Source: Candidatus Sabulitectum sp.
GTDB lineage: Bacteria > Fermentibacterota > Fermentibacteria > Fermentibacterales > JCC-6
DNA: 64,000 bases
Assembly (NCBI GenBank): GCA_023145375.1
Contig: JAGLDY010000051.1
Location: forward strand, 1-64,000
Direction: 5' to 3'
Positions within the stretch are counted from its first letter, which is position 1, and each line of letters begins with the position of its first letter. The notes beneath the pieces are model-generated. The model was not told the DNA's origin, ran no database searches, and saw only the letters and a program-made list of their open reading frames with translations. The position numbers and the translations under genes were made by a program. Positions 1 through 9,123 of this stretch are shown one piece after another.

Positions 1-17
1 AACTGGCAGGCGGAAGA

Positions 18-1283
18 ATGGTTCTGAAAAGAAGTAGAACTTTCAATCTGGGGCTTCCAGCTCTTGTAAGCCAGGGGTCTCTGGCTCTCTGGGGTGTAAT
101 TTCCATTCTCATTGCCAGGCAGCTTCCCGATGATGCCTATGCCGCCTATGCTCTTGCAAGATCCATCGAAATGTTTGCAGGCTTGTTCGGCGGCGGGTTT
201 GTGCTGCAGGCACTTCTGAAACTGGGCAGTGAGAGACAGAGCAGAGAAACATCCATCACCGCCAACACTGCAATGGTGGTCACCCTCGTCTTCAGCATCA
301 CAGTTTCCGCCGTTCTACTGCTTTTCGGCGGTTATCTCAATTCTTTTTATCCGGATATTCACCTGGAGGGCATCACCCCCATGATTGCCCTGGTTGTGAT
401 AACCGGCTCACTTGCCCACATTCCCCGAAACCTTCTTCTTACAAGGTTGAATACTGCGACAGTAATGCGGGCTGACCTTCTCTCATTTCTCATCCGCGGC
501 GGGATAGTGGGATGGCTGATCTACTCAGGTGCACTCACCGGTGCAGTGCAGGTGTTAAGAGCCACTGCCCTGGCCAACCTGGGAGCGTTTCTTCTTAACT
601 CATGGAGTGTACGGAACATTTTTGACCCTGCCGCCGGGGTTAACCGGAATGCGTTCAAGCGGGTCCTTAGATTTGCCGCATATTCTCTAGGCACAAGTCT
701 TGCAGGGTTTATCTACACAAGAACTGATATCCTCATGCTGGGAAAACTGGCTCCGCCTGAAGACGTGGCGGCATACAGCGCATCCCGCGCTCTAACATCA
801 ATGGTGGTGATGGTCTCCGCAGCTGCGAACATGGTTCTCATGCCTGCTGTTTCAAGGGACTGGACCAGCGGGTTGAAAAAGACTGTAGTGAAAAGGTCCA
901 TGAAGGCCATTGGTATTGTTCAGATGATCCAGTTGCCTGTTGTATTTGTTCTTATCGCTTTTCCCAAAGAGATAATTAACCTTGTCTATCGAGGAAAGTA
1001 CGCCGATCACTGGCCTATACTGGCAATTCTGGGTGGTCTTGCACTTGTAAGACCTTTTGGAAGCATCTTTTCCGCGGCAAGTGCAGCCATGAACAAACCG
1101 CAGTATTCCTTCTGGAGTGTTCTTATCTCCGCAGGGGTTAATGTCACACTGAACATCATTCTTATTCCCAAAATGGGCGGGATAGGAGCTGCATGGGCTA
1201 CTGTGGCTGCGGTAATATCCGGTGCTGCTGCTGTACTCATCCTCTCCATTGCACACTGGAGGCGGGAGATGGCAGCAGAGTGA
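18..1283 (+). CDS. Polysaccharide flippase / MATE-like Wzx family membrane protein
   Basis: A 421-residue, highly hydrophobic protein with about 12 predicted membrane segments. The layout is typical of Wzx/MurJ-type flippases: an amphipathic N-terminus (FNLGLPALVSQ), then paired helices, with a late motif (GGIGAAWATV) common near the end of oligosaccharide flippases. Such proteins move undecaprenyl-linked glycans across the inner membrane. The ATG at 18 follows a purine-rich GGCGGAAG stretch, but only 17 bases precede it, so an upstream start outside the window cannot be excluded. The four glycosyltransferases at 13-18 kb and uppP at 19 kb fit a glycan-export role. The substrate is unknown. 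Confidence 0.8.
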   Translation: MVLKRSRTFNLGLPALVSQGSLALWGVISILIARQLPDDAYAAYALARSIEMFAGLFGGGFVLQALLKLGSERQSRETSITANTAMVVTLVFSITVSAVLLLFGGYLNSFYPDIHLEGITPMIALVVITGSLAHIPRNLLLTRLNTATVMRADLLSFLIRGGIVGWLIYSGALTGAVQVLRATALANLGAFLLNSWSVRNIFDPAAGVNRNAFKRVLRFAAYSLGTSLAGFIYTRTDILMLGKLAPPEDVAAYSASRALTSMVVMVSAAANMVLMPAVSRDWTSGLKKTVVKRSMKAIGIVQMIQLPVVFVLIAFPKEIINLVYRGKYADHWPILAILGGLALVRPFGSIFSAASAAMNKPQYSFWSVLISAGVNVTLNIILIPKMGGIGAAWATVAAVISGAAAVLILSIAHWRREMAAE

Positions 1284-1600
1284 CAATACATCACAGGGAA
1301 GTACGAAAGCCGTAGTTGACAATGAGCCTGATCGAGTCACCAGCTTGAGCATGCCATTGCAAGACACATTACTTATTAGCATGGAACCAATCTCCCCAAG
1401 ATGGGTATATATATACGGAGGCAGGCAAGAAAGTGCCTGCGCTTCATCCGGTTATTCCGGTCATACATCCCTCCTCGCCGGCGCGCTCAAACTACCTGGG
1501 CGCGCCGGTTCGGTTGTACAGGAAAATCTTTCTGACTTTTCTCACCGATTACAGGTATGTTTCCGGAACGCTCCCAAAAACGAATCAGCGAGGTTGGAAG
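1284..1600. other. 317-nt gene-free spacer between flippase and arsC
   Basis: No convincing gene is present; short open frames here lack ribosome sites and recognisable sequence. The spacer holds a 12-base alternating palindrome (gtatatatatac, 1405-1416), a perfect 7-bp hairpin (gcaggca at 1421-1427 with tgcctgc at 1434-1440) and a stronger GC-rich hairpin listed separately. A TTGACA-like hexamer lies at 1316-1321, but no -10 is found at a suitable distance. Confidence 0.5.
1477..1509. promoter_or_regulatory. GC-rich hairpin upstream of arsC
   Basis: A perfect 9-bp inverted repeat (ccggcgcgc at 1478-1486, gcgcgccgg at 1500-1508) extends with wobble pairs to about 13 bp around a 7-nt loop. 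No T-run follows, so it is not a standard intrinsic terminator. It lies about 90 nt before the arsC start and could be a leader structure or protein site; function unknown. Confidence 0.45.
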
Positions 1601-2035
1601 ATGAGTGACAGAATAAAGGTTCTTTTTCTCTGCACCGGCAACTCCTGCAGAAGCCAGATGGCTGAAGGGCTATGTAAAAGCCTCAGAGGAGATCTGATCG
1701 AATCATACTCCGCAGGAATAGTAAAGCACGGGCTGAACCGGCTCGCTGTAAAAGTAATGCAGGAAATAGGTATTGATATTTCAAGGCATTTCAGTAAAAC
1801 TGTTGATGAACTTGACGAAAAGAACTATGACTATGTAGTCACCGTTTGCGACAATGCCCACGAGACCTGCCCGTATTTCCCTGCTAAGACCAGTATTATC
1901 CACAGGGGATTTGATGACCCTCCAAGGCTTGCAGAGAATGCCGCAACCGAAGAGGAAGCCCTTGCACACTACCGCAGGGTGATGGATGAGATCAGAGATT
2001 TTATTGCGCTGTTGCCCGGAGTGCTCGGGAGCTGA
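1601..2035 (+). CDS. arsC: Arsenate reductase, thioredoxin-coupled LMW-PTP type
   Basis: A 144-residue cytoplasmic protein of the low-molecular-weight phosphatase fold. The P-loop CTGNSCRSQ starts at Cys11, and Cys83 and Cys90 form the VCDNAHETCP pair. Together these match the three-cysteine relay (Cys10, Cys82, Cys89) of pI258-type ArsC, which reduces arsenate to arsenite with thioredoxin. FDDPP near residue 104 supplies the expected acid-loop aspartate. The ATG at 1601 was chosen because the P-loop then sits at the family position and AGGTTGGAAG precedes it; the frame is open 56 codons further upstream without family sequence. No arsR, arsB or acr3 gene is adjacent, so it stands alone. A tyrosine phosphatase role is less likely given the Cys83/Cys90 pair. 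Confidence 0.88.
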   Translation: MSDRIKVLFLCTGNSCRSQMAEGLCKSLRGDLIESYSAGIVKHGLNRLAVKVMQEIGIDISRHFSKTVDELDEKNYDYVVTVCDNAHETCPYFPAKTSIIHRGFDDPPRLAENAATEEEALAHYRRVMDEIRDFIALLPGVLGS

Positions 2036-2121
2036 TCAGATGAAGCCATCACATATCCATTCCAGTGTTTCTATAATACAGGCGTTGGATGCGGTGGTGA
2101 CTGTTATCTTCTGCTGATCAG

Positions 2122-3579
2122 ATGGGAGTGGATTTGTCAGAAAAGCACTGTTGTTTCATCGCAGTTCTTGTCCTTCTTATCACGGTAGTTGTTTGTTTCT
2201 ACAGCACCTTGCGAGCAGGTTTTGTTTCAGACGATTATTTTCTGATAAATAGAGTAGCCAGCGAAGGTTTCTATTCGGGGTGGGGGGGGAACGGCTCGGT
2301 ATTCTTTCGTCCTGCAACCACCCTCACATTTCTTTTTGATCACAGTATCTGGGGAACCAGCTCCGCAGGTTTTCATCTAACCAACCTGTTCTGGCATCTC
2401 TTTGCAGGCATTGGTTTGTTTCTACTTTACTTTTTAGTGATGAAACAGCTCCCAATTATAAAACCCTGTTTGTATGCTACACTCTCATCTGTTCTTTTTC
2501 TTGTTCTTGCTTCTCATTCCGAGTCCGTAGCATGGGTTTCCGGAAGAACAGATATTATTGCCACAGTACTGTGTATTGCATCTCTCTACTTTTTTTACAG
2601 ACAATTGAATAAGAAATCCATTCTTTTTTCCACTCTAGCGCTTTTACTGTTTCCAATAGGGTTGCTTGCAAAAGAAAGTGTGATAATAACACCGCTCCTG
2701 TGGGGGCTTTTTCTGGCTTATTCTTCCCCGTCACGTGGAGAGAACCTTCGCAGGAATCTTACTCTTATCGGTTTTTCTACTCTGATTGCGGTGGCCTATT
2801 TTAGTTTTCGGATCATACTTGGAGACGGTCTGGTATCGGGTATCAGGTATGGAGGATTTCTTGATCTTTCTCCAGCTGGTTTTGCTGAGAATCTGGTTCG
2901 GTACACCCTGAGGGTATTGCTACCACCGTTTCCTCCTGGTCTTAGAGGAGTTGTTACAGAGAATCCCATAATCGTCTTACTATTTTTTGTCTTGTTGGTT
3001 CTGCCTGTTTCCATTCTAGTGTACAGAAGGGCTGAACAAAAAAAGAAGAACCTTCTTTTTCTCATGACCGGTTGCTTCTTCGCATCCCTTCTTCCGGTGC
3101 TTGGTATGAAGGTTTCCCTTTTTGACACTCAATCGGAGAGATTTCTATATCTGCCTGGAGTGTTTGCATCAGGCTTCTTTACAGTTGCAATGATATCTCT
3201 TTTCAAGGAGAGCAAACTTGCTTTGATCCTTCTTATCTGTGTAATTTTCTTACAGGGAATTTTCCTGCATAGATCAAATGAGAACTGGGCTCATGCAGGC
3301 AGGTTATGCTCCACCATTGCGCAATCTGTTTCGGAACATGATGCAGACAGTGTTTACATTCTCGCAATTCCAGACAGTTATCGCGGAGCATATGTGTTCA
3401 GGAACGGTTTGAATGAAGCCGTTGCCATGCTCAAAGGAGGGGAGCCCGATTACATTGTGTTATACAAGATCAGTTCCTACGGTGACTCCCTCATCTCAGA
3501 AAATGTTAACCTGATCGATCTGGATGAAACGGAGCGAACAGTTATCACTTGTGTGGACGGAAGAATGCAGTCCATTTAG
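2122..3579 (+). CDS. GT-C fold membrane glycosyltransferase-like protein
   Basis: A 485-residue protein with about 11 membrane segments and a short soluble C-terminus. After the first helix comes FVSDDYFLI (Asp37-Asp38), the acidic loop typical of GT-C enzymes. RPATTL, FHLTNLFWH and ESVAWVSGRTD follow; this combination is familiar from PMT/TMTC-like proteins that use polyprenyl-phosphate sugars. It lacks the C-terminal TPR repeats often found in that group. The start is uncertain: ATG 2122 has a weak ribosome site and nearby GTG (2128) and TTG (2134) codons are possible. A TATAAT hexamer at 2072-2077 could be a -10 but has no good -35. Donor and acceptor are unknown. Confidence 0.65.
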   Translation: MGVDLSEKHCCFIAVLVLLITVVVCFYSTLRAGFVSDDYFLINRVASEGFYSGWGGNGSVFFRPATTLTFLFDHSIWGTSSAGFHLTNLFWHLFAGIGLFLLYFLVMKQLPIIKPCLYATLSSVLFLVLASHSESVAWVSGRTDIIATVLCIASLYFFYRQLNKKSILFSTLALLLFPIGLLAKESVIITPLLWGLFLAYSSPSRGENLRRNLTLIGFSTLIAVAYFSFRIILGDGLVSGIRYGGFLDLSPAGFAENLVRYTLRVLLPPFPPGLRGVVTENPIIVLLFFVLLVLPVSILVYRRAEQKKKNLLFLMTGCFFASLLPVLGMKVSLFDTQSERFLYLPGVFASGFFTVAMISLFKESKLALILLICVIFLQGIFLHRSNENWAHAGRLCSTIAQSVSEHDADSVYILAIPDSYRGAYVFRNGLNEAVAMLKGGEPDYIVLYKISSYGDSLISENVNLIDLDETERTVITCVDGRMQSI

Positions 3580-3604
3580 TAGAAATCGATGGCGCATGTT
3601 GCTT

Positions 3605-4144
3605 CTATTTCAGGGTCCCGTCCATGATCTGATCTATTATTTCAGAAACTTCTTCTTTACTGAATATGAGTTTCCCTGCATTCTCTCTTGCGAAGTTATT
3701 CTCCACAAAGACGGACTTTTCGAAATCCCACTTCTCAGCGCTTTCGTTTTTCCGCTTTTCCGTGAGAGCATCTATGTGTCTCTCCACCAGCATTGCAAGA
3801 ATGCCTTTCTGGAAAAGATGGTATCGCAGGCGGTAGAGCCTGAAGTCTATGACCCCCAGCATGAAAAGAAGAACTCCCAGGATACCTGCTCCCCAGCCGC
3901 CGGCTTCCTTGTAAAGCATATTGGTATTCAGCTGGGCATCATACCTGCCATCCATATCCAACCTTCTGCTGTTGTATGCATCAGGGTGTTCATTCCGCAG
4001 ATGCTCTATGGTTTGATGTCCCATGCTCCGGCTTTCCTCGATAATAGTTTTGCTTGTTGAAGCGTCACTTATGAAGTAGGCAGCGACCATCAGAAGACCC
4101 GCCCCCAAAGCCAGAATAAAAATGAATGAGAGTTTTGAAGGCAT
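3605..4144 (-). CDS. Hypothetical two-pass membrane protein
   Basis: A 179-residue protein I do not recognise. Hydrophobic segments lie at about residues 5-24 and 84-101, separated by a polar loop of about 60 residues rich in charged and His residues. A basic, charged cytoplasmic tail of about 75 residues follows. The gene converges with the GT-C gene (25 nt between stops) and diverges from the DRTGG ATPase gene. Composition resembles its neighbours. The ATG at 4144 directly precedes the first hydrophobic segment. It is more likely real than a shadow because it has bacterial membrane-protein composition and no competing forward gene. Confidence 0.6.
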   Translation of the reverse strand: MPSKLSFIFILALGAGLLMVAAYFISDASTSKTIIEESRSMGHQTIEHLRNEHPDAYNSRRLDMDGRYDAQLNTNMLYKEAGGWGAGILGVLLFMLGVIDFRLYRLRYHLFQKGILAMLVERHIDALTEKRKNESAEKWDFEKSVFVENNFARENAGKLIFSKEEVSEIIDQIMDGTLK

Positions 4145-4295
4145 GAAGCATCCGTCCTTTCGTTTGCGAAGGCCTGTATTTCATATCTTATTACGAAAAG
4201 GAGCCATCTGTCAATGACTGATATGTGTTACCTGTGTATGGCTGTTAACAGTAATGATCCTGTATAATCAGAGCAGACATAATGAATGGAGAAGT

Positions 4296-5459
4296 ATGAG
4301 CAGAGGTCTTTACATTGCAGGAGCCGGTAAGGACGCCGGGAAAACAACCCTTTCTCTGGGGCTGCTGGAGGAATTCAGGAAAGTACTTCCGGACGGGGTC
4401 GCATTCACAAAACCTCTGGGGCAGAAGACTACACTGGTTGAGGGTGAACAGGTCGGACAGGATTCATGGCTTGTGGACAGTGCTCTGGATATGGGTCTTT
4501 CACTGGACAATTCCGCACCATTTACCACTTCCAGAGGAGCAGCTTCCCGGTTCATAAAACTGGGAGAACCCTCTGATCTTCCCGGCAGGGTACGCCGGGC
4601 TTACAAGACGCTGAGCCGTAAGGGCAGGATGGTTGTTGTAGAGGGGACAGGGCATCCCGGTGTGGGGTGTGTGTTCGACATGTCCAATGCACGGGTTGCA
4701 AAGATACTGGGCACTCCTGTGATCCTTGTCCTGGATGGTGGGATAGGTTCCACTATCGACAGATTCAGTCTTTGTGCCTCCATGTTCCATGAGCAGGATG
4801 TTCAGGTACTGGGGGTTGTGATAAACAGGATCATCCCCGGGAAGGTGGACTCGGTGAAGGATCTTCTGGGCAAGTGGTTCGGTGAGAGGAATATTCCTGT
4901 TTTCGGCTACATCCCCTACGAAGACAGTATTGCAAGGCCTTCCCTGGGATTGATACAGAAGGCTCTTGGAGCAGAGGCCGTAGTGAAGATAAAGAACAGT
5001 ACGCCTGTTGCAGGACACCTGACAGCTTTCGGGTCTGCAGAGGAGGTGCTTCGTCAGGTTGGTAAGAATCCCCGGCGGTCACTGCTTGTTGATCACACCC
5101 GACCTGATATCCTTGACGCCCTGGTGGTTTCCAGGATCTCTGGAGAAAAGGGACCTGGAGCGGTGATAGTATGCGGTGGTGAACCTGATCCCCGAAGAGT
5201 GGAGGCTTTCAAAGCTACAGAGATCCCTTTGTATGTAACTTCTCAGGATCTCGAACAGTCTGCAGGCAAACTCTCACAGAAGATCTTCAAAGTTGAGCCC
5301 CACGAGGAAGAAAAGATCAGAAGGATAGTAGAGCTGGTTGCAACCCATGTTGATACAGATTCAATACTTTCTTATCTCTCCGGTGAACAGTCAGAAGATC
5401 ACCGTCCCAAGAAACCAGGGCGTTTCAAGAGATTCCTTCGCAGGATCTTCAAAGGGTAA
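4296..5459 (+). CDS. BioD-like P-loop NTPase with DRTGG domain (Pta N-terminal-like)
   Basis: A 387-residue soluble protein. Residues about 5-210 form a dethiobiotin-synthetase-type NTPase with P-loop GAGKDAGKTT (9-18) and the core VVVEGTGHPGVG. Residues about 220-345 match the DRTGG domain pattern (HTRPDILDAL ... VIVCGGEPDPRRVEAF ... IPLYVTSQDLE). This pair forms the regulatory N-terminus of long phosphotransacetylases, but the catalytic Pta domain is absent; a basic tail (PGRFKRFLRRIFKG) ends the protein. The ATG at 4296 was chosen for the GGAGAAG before it. A TATAAT at 4263-4268 is a possible -10, with a poor -35. It is followed after 8 nt by an MFS gene, so they are probably co-transcribed. 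Function is unknown; a nucleotide or acyl-metabolite sensor is a guess. Confidence 0.75.
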   Translation: MSRGLYIAGAGKDAGKTTLSLGLLEEFRKVLPDGVAFTKPLGQKTTLVEGEQVGQDSWLVDSALDMGLSLDNSAPFTTSRGAASRFIKLGEPSDLPGRVRRAYKTLSRKGRMVVVEGTGHPGVGCVFDMSNARVAKILGTPVILVLDGGIGSTIDRFSLCASMFHEQDVQVLGVVINRIIPGKVDSVKDLLGKWFGERNIPVFGYIPYEDSIARPSLGLIQKALGAEAVVKIKNSTPVAGHLTAFGSAEEVLRQVGKNPRRSLLVDHTRPDILDALVVSRISGEKGPGAVIVCGGEPDPRRVEAFKATEIPLYVTSQDLEQSAGKLSQKIFKVEPHEEEKIRRIVELVATHVDTDSILSYLSGEQSEDHRPKKPGRFKRFLRRIFKG

Positions 5460-5467
5460 CTGCAGCT

Positions 5468-6685
5468 ATGCTGGGACGATTCAGCCTGTACGGGTTTCTG
5501 AAGAACCAGAAATACTACGAGCCGTTCCTCTTACTTGTCTTTCTTGAGAAGGGGCTGTCCTTTTTTCAGATAGGTCTGTTGATAGCCTTCCGGGAATTTG
5601 CCGTAACACTCATGGAGATACCCAGCGGGGCTCTTGCTGATTCTCACGGAAGAAGACTCTGCATGGCAGGCTCCATGGCCGGATACATTGTCTCTTTTGT
5701 TGTCTTCGGTTTTTCATCGTCTTTTCTTCTACTGTTCATTGCCATGTTCTTCTTTGCTGCAGGGGATGCGTTCAGAACAGGTACTCACAAAGCCATGATA
5801 TTCAAATGGCTGGAGAACCAGGGCAGACTGGGAGAAAAAACAAAGGTTTACGGGATAACCAGATCCTGGTCAAAAACAGGTACTGCCCTGTCAAGTATCA
5901 TTGCTGCTGCTCTCGTCTGGCGAACGGGAACATTCTCAACAGTCTTTCTTTTCTGCATACCCCCTTATCTGATCAACCTTGTGAACCTGCTCACATATCC
6001 GAAAGATCTCGAGGGAGAAGAGCGTGGAGGCAAGTCACTTCGAGAGACCCTGGGGATGATGAAAGCATCAGTGGTTGAAGCTGTTAAATTCAGACCACTG
6101 AGGAATCTCATGGTGGAGACAATGGGATTTCAGGGGATGCACAAAGTCACCGGTGACTACATACAGCCTGTGATAAGAACCATTGCGATATCCATTCCTC
6201 TTCTGGCCGGTCTCCAGGGAGACAGGGGTTCTGCCACACTCGCCGGTGGTGTGTACTTCGTACTTGCAGTGCTCGGGATATTCGGTTCACGATTCTCCCA
6301 CAGACTGGTGGCAAAAGCAGGGAGTGAGAGAAGAAGCGCCACGATACTCTGGTATGTTGACATTCTCTCCTACGCAGCTCTTATCCCTATGCTCATTGCA
6401 GGATGGTACATCGGTGCTGTGGTCGTCTTCGTAATTCTTGAACTGATACAGAATCTGTGGAGACCCATGCAGGTCAGCAGGTTTGACCATGTTTCCTCCA
6501 GTAACAGGAGAGCCACAGTGCTTTCCATTGAGTCGCAGTCAAAATCCCTTTCCGCCATGATATATGCCCCTGTTCTGGGGCTCCTGGTAGACAACTTTGG
6601 TCTGTGGACCCTGGGGGCTTTCGGAGTACTGGTTGCACTTGTCGTGATGATAATGAGGAACAGAGAGTTTCAAACCATACACTGA
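5468..6685 (+). CDS. MFS transporter
   Basis: A 405-residue membrane protein with about 12 hydrophobic helices. The first cytoplasmic loop carries the MFS signature region (GALADSHGRRLCMAG, near residue 60), and the start has the short segment FLEKGLSFFQIGLLIAFREF typical of the DHA1/YfmO-like group. It is probably a proton-coupled exporter of unknown substrate. It begins 8 nt after the DRTGG ATPase and ends 27 nt before cca, so the three likely share a transcript. Confidence 0.82.
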   Translation: MLGRFSLYGFLKNQKYYEPFLLLVFLEKGLSFFQIGLLIAFREFAVTLMEIPSGALADSHGRRLCMAGSMAGYIVSFVVFGFSSSFLLLFIAMFFFAAGDAFRTGTHKAMIFKWLENQGRLGEKTKVYGITRSWSKTGTALSSIIAAALVWRTGTFSTVFLFCIPPYLINLVNLLTYPKDLEGEERGGKSLRETLGMMKASVVEAVKFRPLRNLMVETMGFQGMHKVTGDYIQPVIRTIAISIPLLAGLQGDRGSATLAGGVYFVLAVLGIFGSRFSHRLVAKAGSERRSATILWYVDILSYAALIPMLIAGWYIGAVVVFVILELIQNLWRPMQVSRFDHVSSSNRRATVLSIESQSKSLSAMIYAPVLGLLVDNFGLWTLGAFGVLVALVVMIMRNREFQTIH

Positions 6686-6712
6686 AGGCAGTCTCGCGAG
6701 TATATTCAATGC

Positions 6713-8077
6713 ATGTTTGATATCTTTGAGAAAGCAGGCCACAGTCTTTTTCTGGTTGGCGGTGCAGTGCGTGACAGAATGCTGGGAGTTTCTCCCGGAG
6801 ACACTGACTACGCAACTGATGCCAGTCCGGGAGATGTGATCGAGATCCTTTCCGAAACAGGCATAAAGGTTATCCCCACCGGAGTCCGTTTTGGCACGGT
6901 TACTGCCATCGATCCTGAAACCCACGAGAAGGCGGAGATAACCACATTCCGTAATTCCGAGGTTTACCGCAGAGGTTCCAGATTTCCTTCCGTGGAATTC
7001 GGAGGTACTATCCAGGAAGATCTGATGCGCAGAGATTTCACAATAAATGCCATGGCAGTTAACTCCAGTGGTGAGCTCATCGACCCCTGTGGTGGAATGA
7101 AGGATCTTAACAAAGAGATCATTGATACACCGGGGGATCCTGATTCAGCATTTCTTGATGATCCACTAAGAATACTCAGGGCTTACCGGTTTGCAGCCAA
7201 GCTGGGTTTTTCCATTGCTGAACGGGTCAGGCAGTCAGCCAGAGTGTACTCGACAGAACTCTCAACGATCTCACCTGAACGGAAATACAAGGAATTTACC
7301 GGTATTCTTGCGGTTGAGGACGGCAGAAAAGCCGCTGAAACTCTTGCAATGATGAAACAGGACGGTGTTCTCTTGAAGGTGATCCCGGAACTTGAGGATC
7401 TCTTCGTTATCGACGGGCTTAAGCAGGGAAAGTACCACAACAGTGATGCATGGCATCATACTCTTGATGTGGTGGCAGAGGTTCCTCCTGTGGCCATTCT
7501 TCGCTGGGCGGCTCTGTTGCACGATTCAGCCAAGGGGCTTGTTCGCCAGGTGGATGAAAAAGGTGAGCCTCACTTTCACGGTCATGAGGTGCATGGGGAG
7601 ATAATTGTTAACTCTGTTACGGAAAGGCTTCGTTTTTCCAGAGCGGACAGGAAGGCTCTTTCCGTGCTGGTAAAGAACCACATGCGACCTGTCCTTTACA
7701 GTACAGAGTGGAAGAGCAGCGCTGTGAGAAGGCTCATGAGAGATGTAGGAGACCAGCTGGAAAACCTGTTTCTTCTCGCTGAGGCAGACATTAAGGCTCA
7801 CAAACCGGACTATGTAAAAAGATCACTTGAATCACTTCGTGAATTGCATGATCGTACCGAAGAACAGAGCAGGGGAAGAATACTTCCCGCAGACATGGGC
7901 CATAATCTTCAGGCAATTGGTTTTGAGGGACCGGTGATAGGTACCATCCTGCGAATGCTGGAGGACATGGCTGCCGACGGGGTATTGCCGGAGAACCCCA
8001 CAGTGGACCAGTGCTTTTCAGCTTTGTGGGATAGACAGTCCAGAATGCTTAAAGAATCAGAAAAGAAATCAGACTGA
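6713..8077 (+). CDS. cca: CCA tRNA nucleotidyltransferase with HD domain
   Basis: A 454-residue class II nucleotidyltransferase. LVGGAVRDRMLG (14-25) and the catalytic pair GDTDYAT (Asp30, Asp32) are followed by RRDFTINAMA and DDPLRILRAYRFAAKLGF, the signatures of CCA-adding enzymes and bacterial poly(A) polymerases. A C-terminal HD phosphohydrolase domain carries HHTLDV, LLHDSAKG and HGHEVHG. It completes or repairs tRNA 3' CCA ends. All five tRNA genes in this window already encode CCA, so here it would mainly repair, unless other tRNAs lack it. The gene ends overlapping the convergent Gate-protein gene by 9 nt. The ribosome site before ATG 6713 is weak. Confidence 0.92.
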   Translation: MFDIFEKAGHSLFLVGGAVRDRMLGVSPGDTDYATDASPGDVIEILSETGIKVIPTGVRFGTVTAIDPETHEKAEITTFRNSEVYRRGSRFPSVEFGGTIQEDLMRRDFTINAMAVNSSGELIDPCGGMKDLNKEIIDTPGDPDSAFLDDPLRILRAYRFAAKLGFSIAERVRQSARVYSTELSTISPERKYKEFTGILAVEDGRKAAETLAMMKQDGVLLKVIPELEDLFVIDGLKQGKYHNSDAWHHTLDVVAEVPPVAILRWAALLHDSAKGLVRQVDEKGEPHFHGHEVHGEIIVNSVTERLRFSRADRKALSVLVKNHMRPVLYSTEWKSSAVRRLMRDVGDQLENLFLLAEADIKAHKPDYVKRSLESLRELHDRTEEQSRGRILPADMGHNLQAIGFEGPVIGTILRMLEDMAADGVLPENPTVDQCFSALWDRQSRMLKESEKKSD

Positions 8078-9079
8078 GACTGAGTTTGTATTAGTTGTTA
8101 CAGGAGGGTCACATATTCTGCGGATGATCCGGTCAGGCAGTCGTCTGGATACCAGTAGCAACAGGAACATTACCACCCATGAGTAAAGCACTCTTCCCGG
8201 CAGGGCCGCCACGGCCCAGACACCCAGAGAACCCACCAGCATGGTGTCTTCTATCACTGCGTGGCAGATACTCATGAACGAGACAGATGCCAGTATCTGT
8301 CTTCTGGGGATGGTTCCTTTCCCTGCTTCCCGGATGATCATTCCTCCACCGTAGGAAATCCCAAGAACAAGACCTATTACTGTAATGGTAGAAGCCTCAT
8401 CTCCAATTCCCATGGGGGCGAAAACAGGTCTGAAAGCTTTCTTTAAAAGAGCCATAAATCCCAGTTTGTCAAGGATATCCATAAGGCCAAGCACCACAAG
8501 GATCACAAGAAAGATGGTTGCCATGCTTCTGATGGTCCCAATAAACCATTCCGTGAGTCCGGCACCCTGTTCTGCTGCGCTCCACAATACAGTCGGATCT
8601 CCCTGCAGTGTCCCTGTTATTCTGAAAATGTTTCCCAGTATGATCCCGAAGATCAGTCCGGTGATCAGTCTGAACGGGATCAGGAACCAGGGTTTCACTC
8701 CTGCTTTTGCTGCCACAGTTATTTCCACAGGCAGTGAGTGAGAAACCAGGAGCATACAGCAGAGAGTGGTTACCTGGGCTGTATTGAGTTGAAGAGGGTG
8801 TATCATTCCTGCTGTAAGGGCAAGCCCGCCGTACATGTTTGAGAGCATTCCGGTGACCCAGGCAAGCCCGGCTTCACCGGGAAGCCCTGCAAGTTCCATC
8901 ACCGGAGCAAAAACTTCAGCAATTGGACCGAAGATACCGGCAACTTCAAGGATCTTGACTGCTATCAGGGCAGGTATCATTACCTTGAACAGATCCAGGC
9001 AGACACCACCGGTTCTTTTGAGCAGTGCCCAGAACCACAAGGTTATTTGTTTAAACATGGTTGCTATTATAATGTCCAC
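8069..9079 (-). CDS. Nucleoside-recognition (Gate) domain membrane protein
   Basis: A 336-residue inner-membrane protein with about 8 hydrophobic segments. It carries two Gate-type halves like those in SpmA/SpmB and nucleoside-recognition proteins (VMIPALIAVKILEVAG ... WVTGMLSNMYGG; later EASTITVIGLVLGISYGGGM and ASVSFMSICHAVIEDT). Family members are thought to handle nucleosides or related solutes, but direct function is rarely shown. An ATG seven codons in (9058) is an alternative start; neither has a strong ribosome site. The 3' end overlaps cca by 9 nt in convergent orientation. Confidence 0.75.
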   Translation of the reverse strand: MDIIIATMFKQITLWFWALLKRTGGVCLDLFKVMIPALIAVKILEVAGIFGPIAEVFAPVMELAGLPGEAGLAWVTGMLSNMYGGLALTAGMIHPLQLNTAQVTTLCCMLLVSHSLPVEITVAAKAGVKPWFLIPFRLITGLIFGIILGNIFRITGTLQGDPTVLWSAAEQGAGLTEWFIGTIRSMATIFLVILVVLGLMDILDKLGFMALLKKAFRPVFAPMGIGDEASTITVIGLVLGISYGGGMIIREAGKGTIPRRQILASVSFMSICHAVIEDTMLVGSLGVWAVAALPGRVLYSWVVMFLLLLVSRRLPDRIIRRICDPPVTTNTNSVSV

Positions 9080-9123
9080 AGACTGATACAGCCCTCTTTT
9101 TCGTTAACTTTGGGAGAAGAAAA

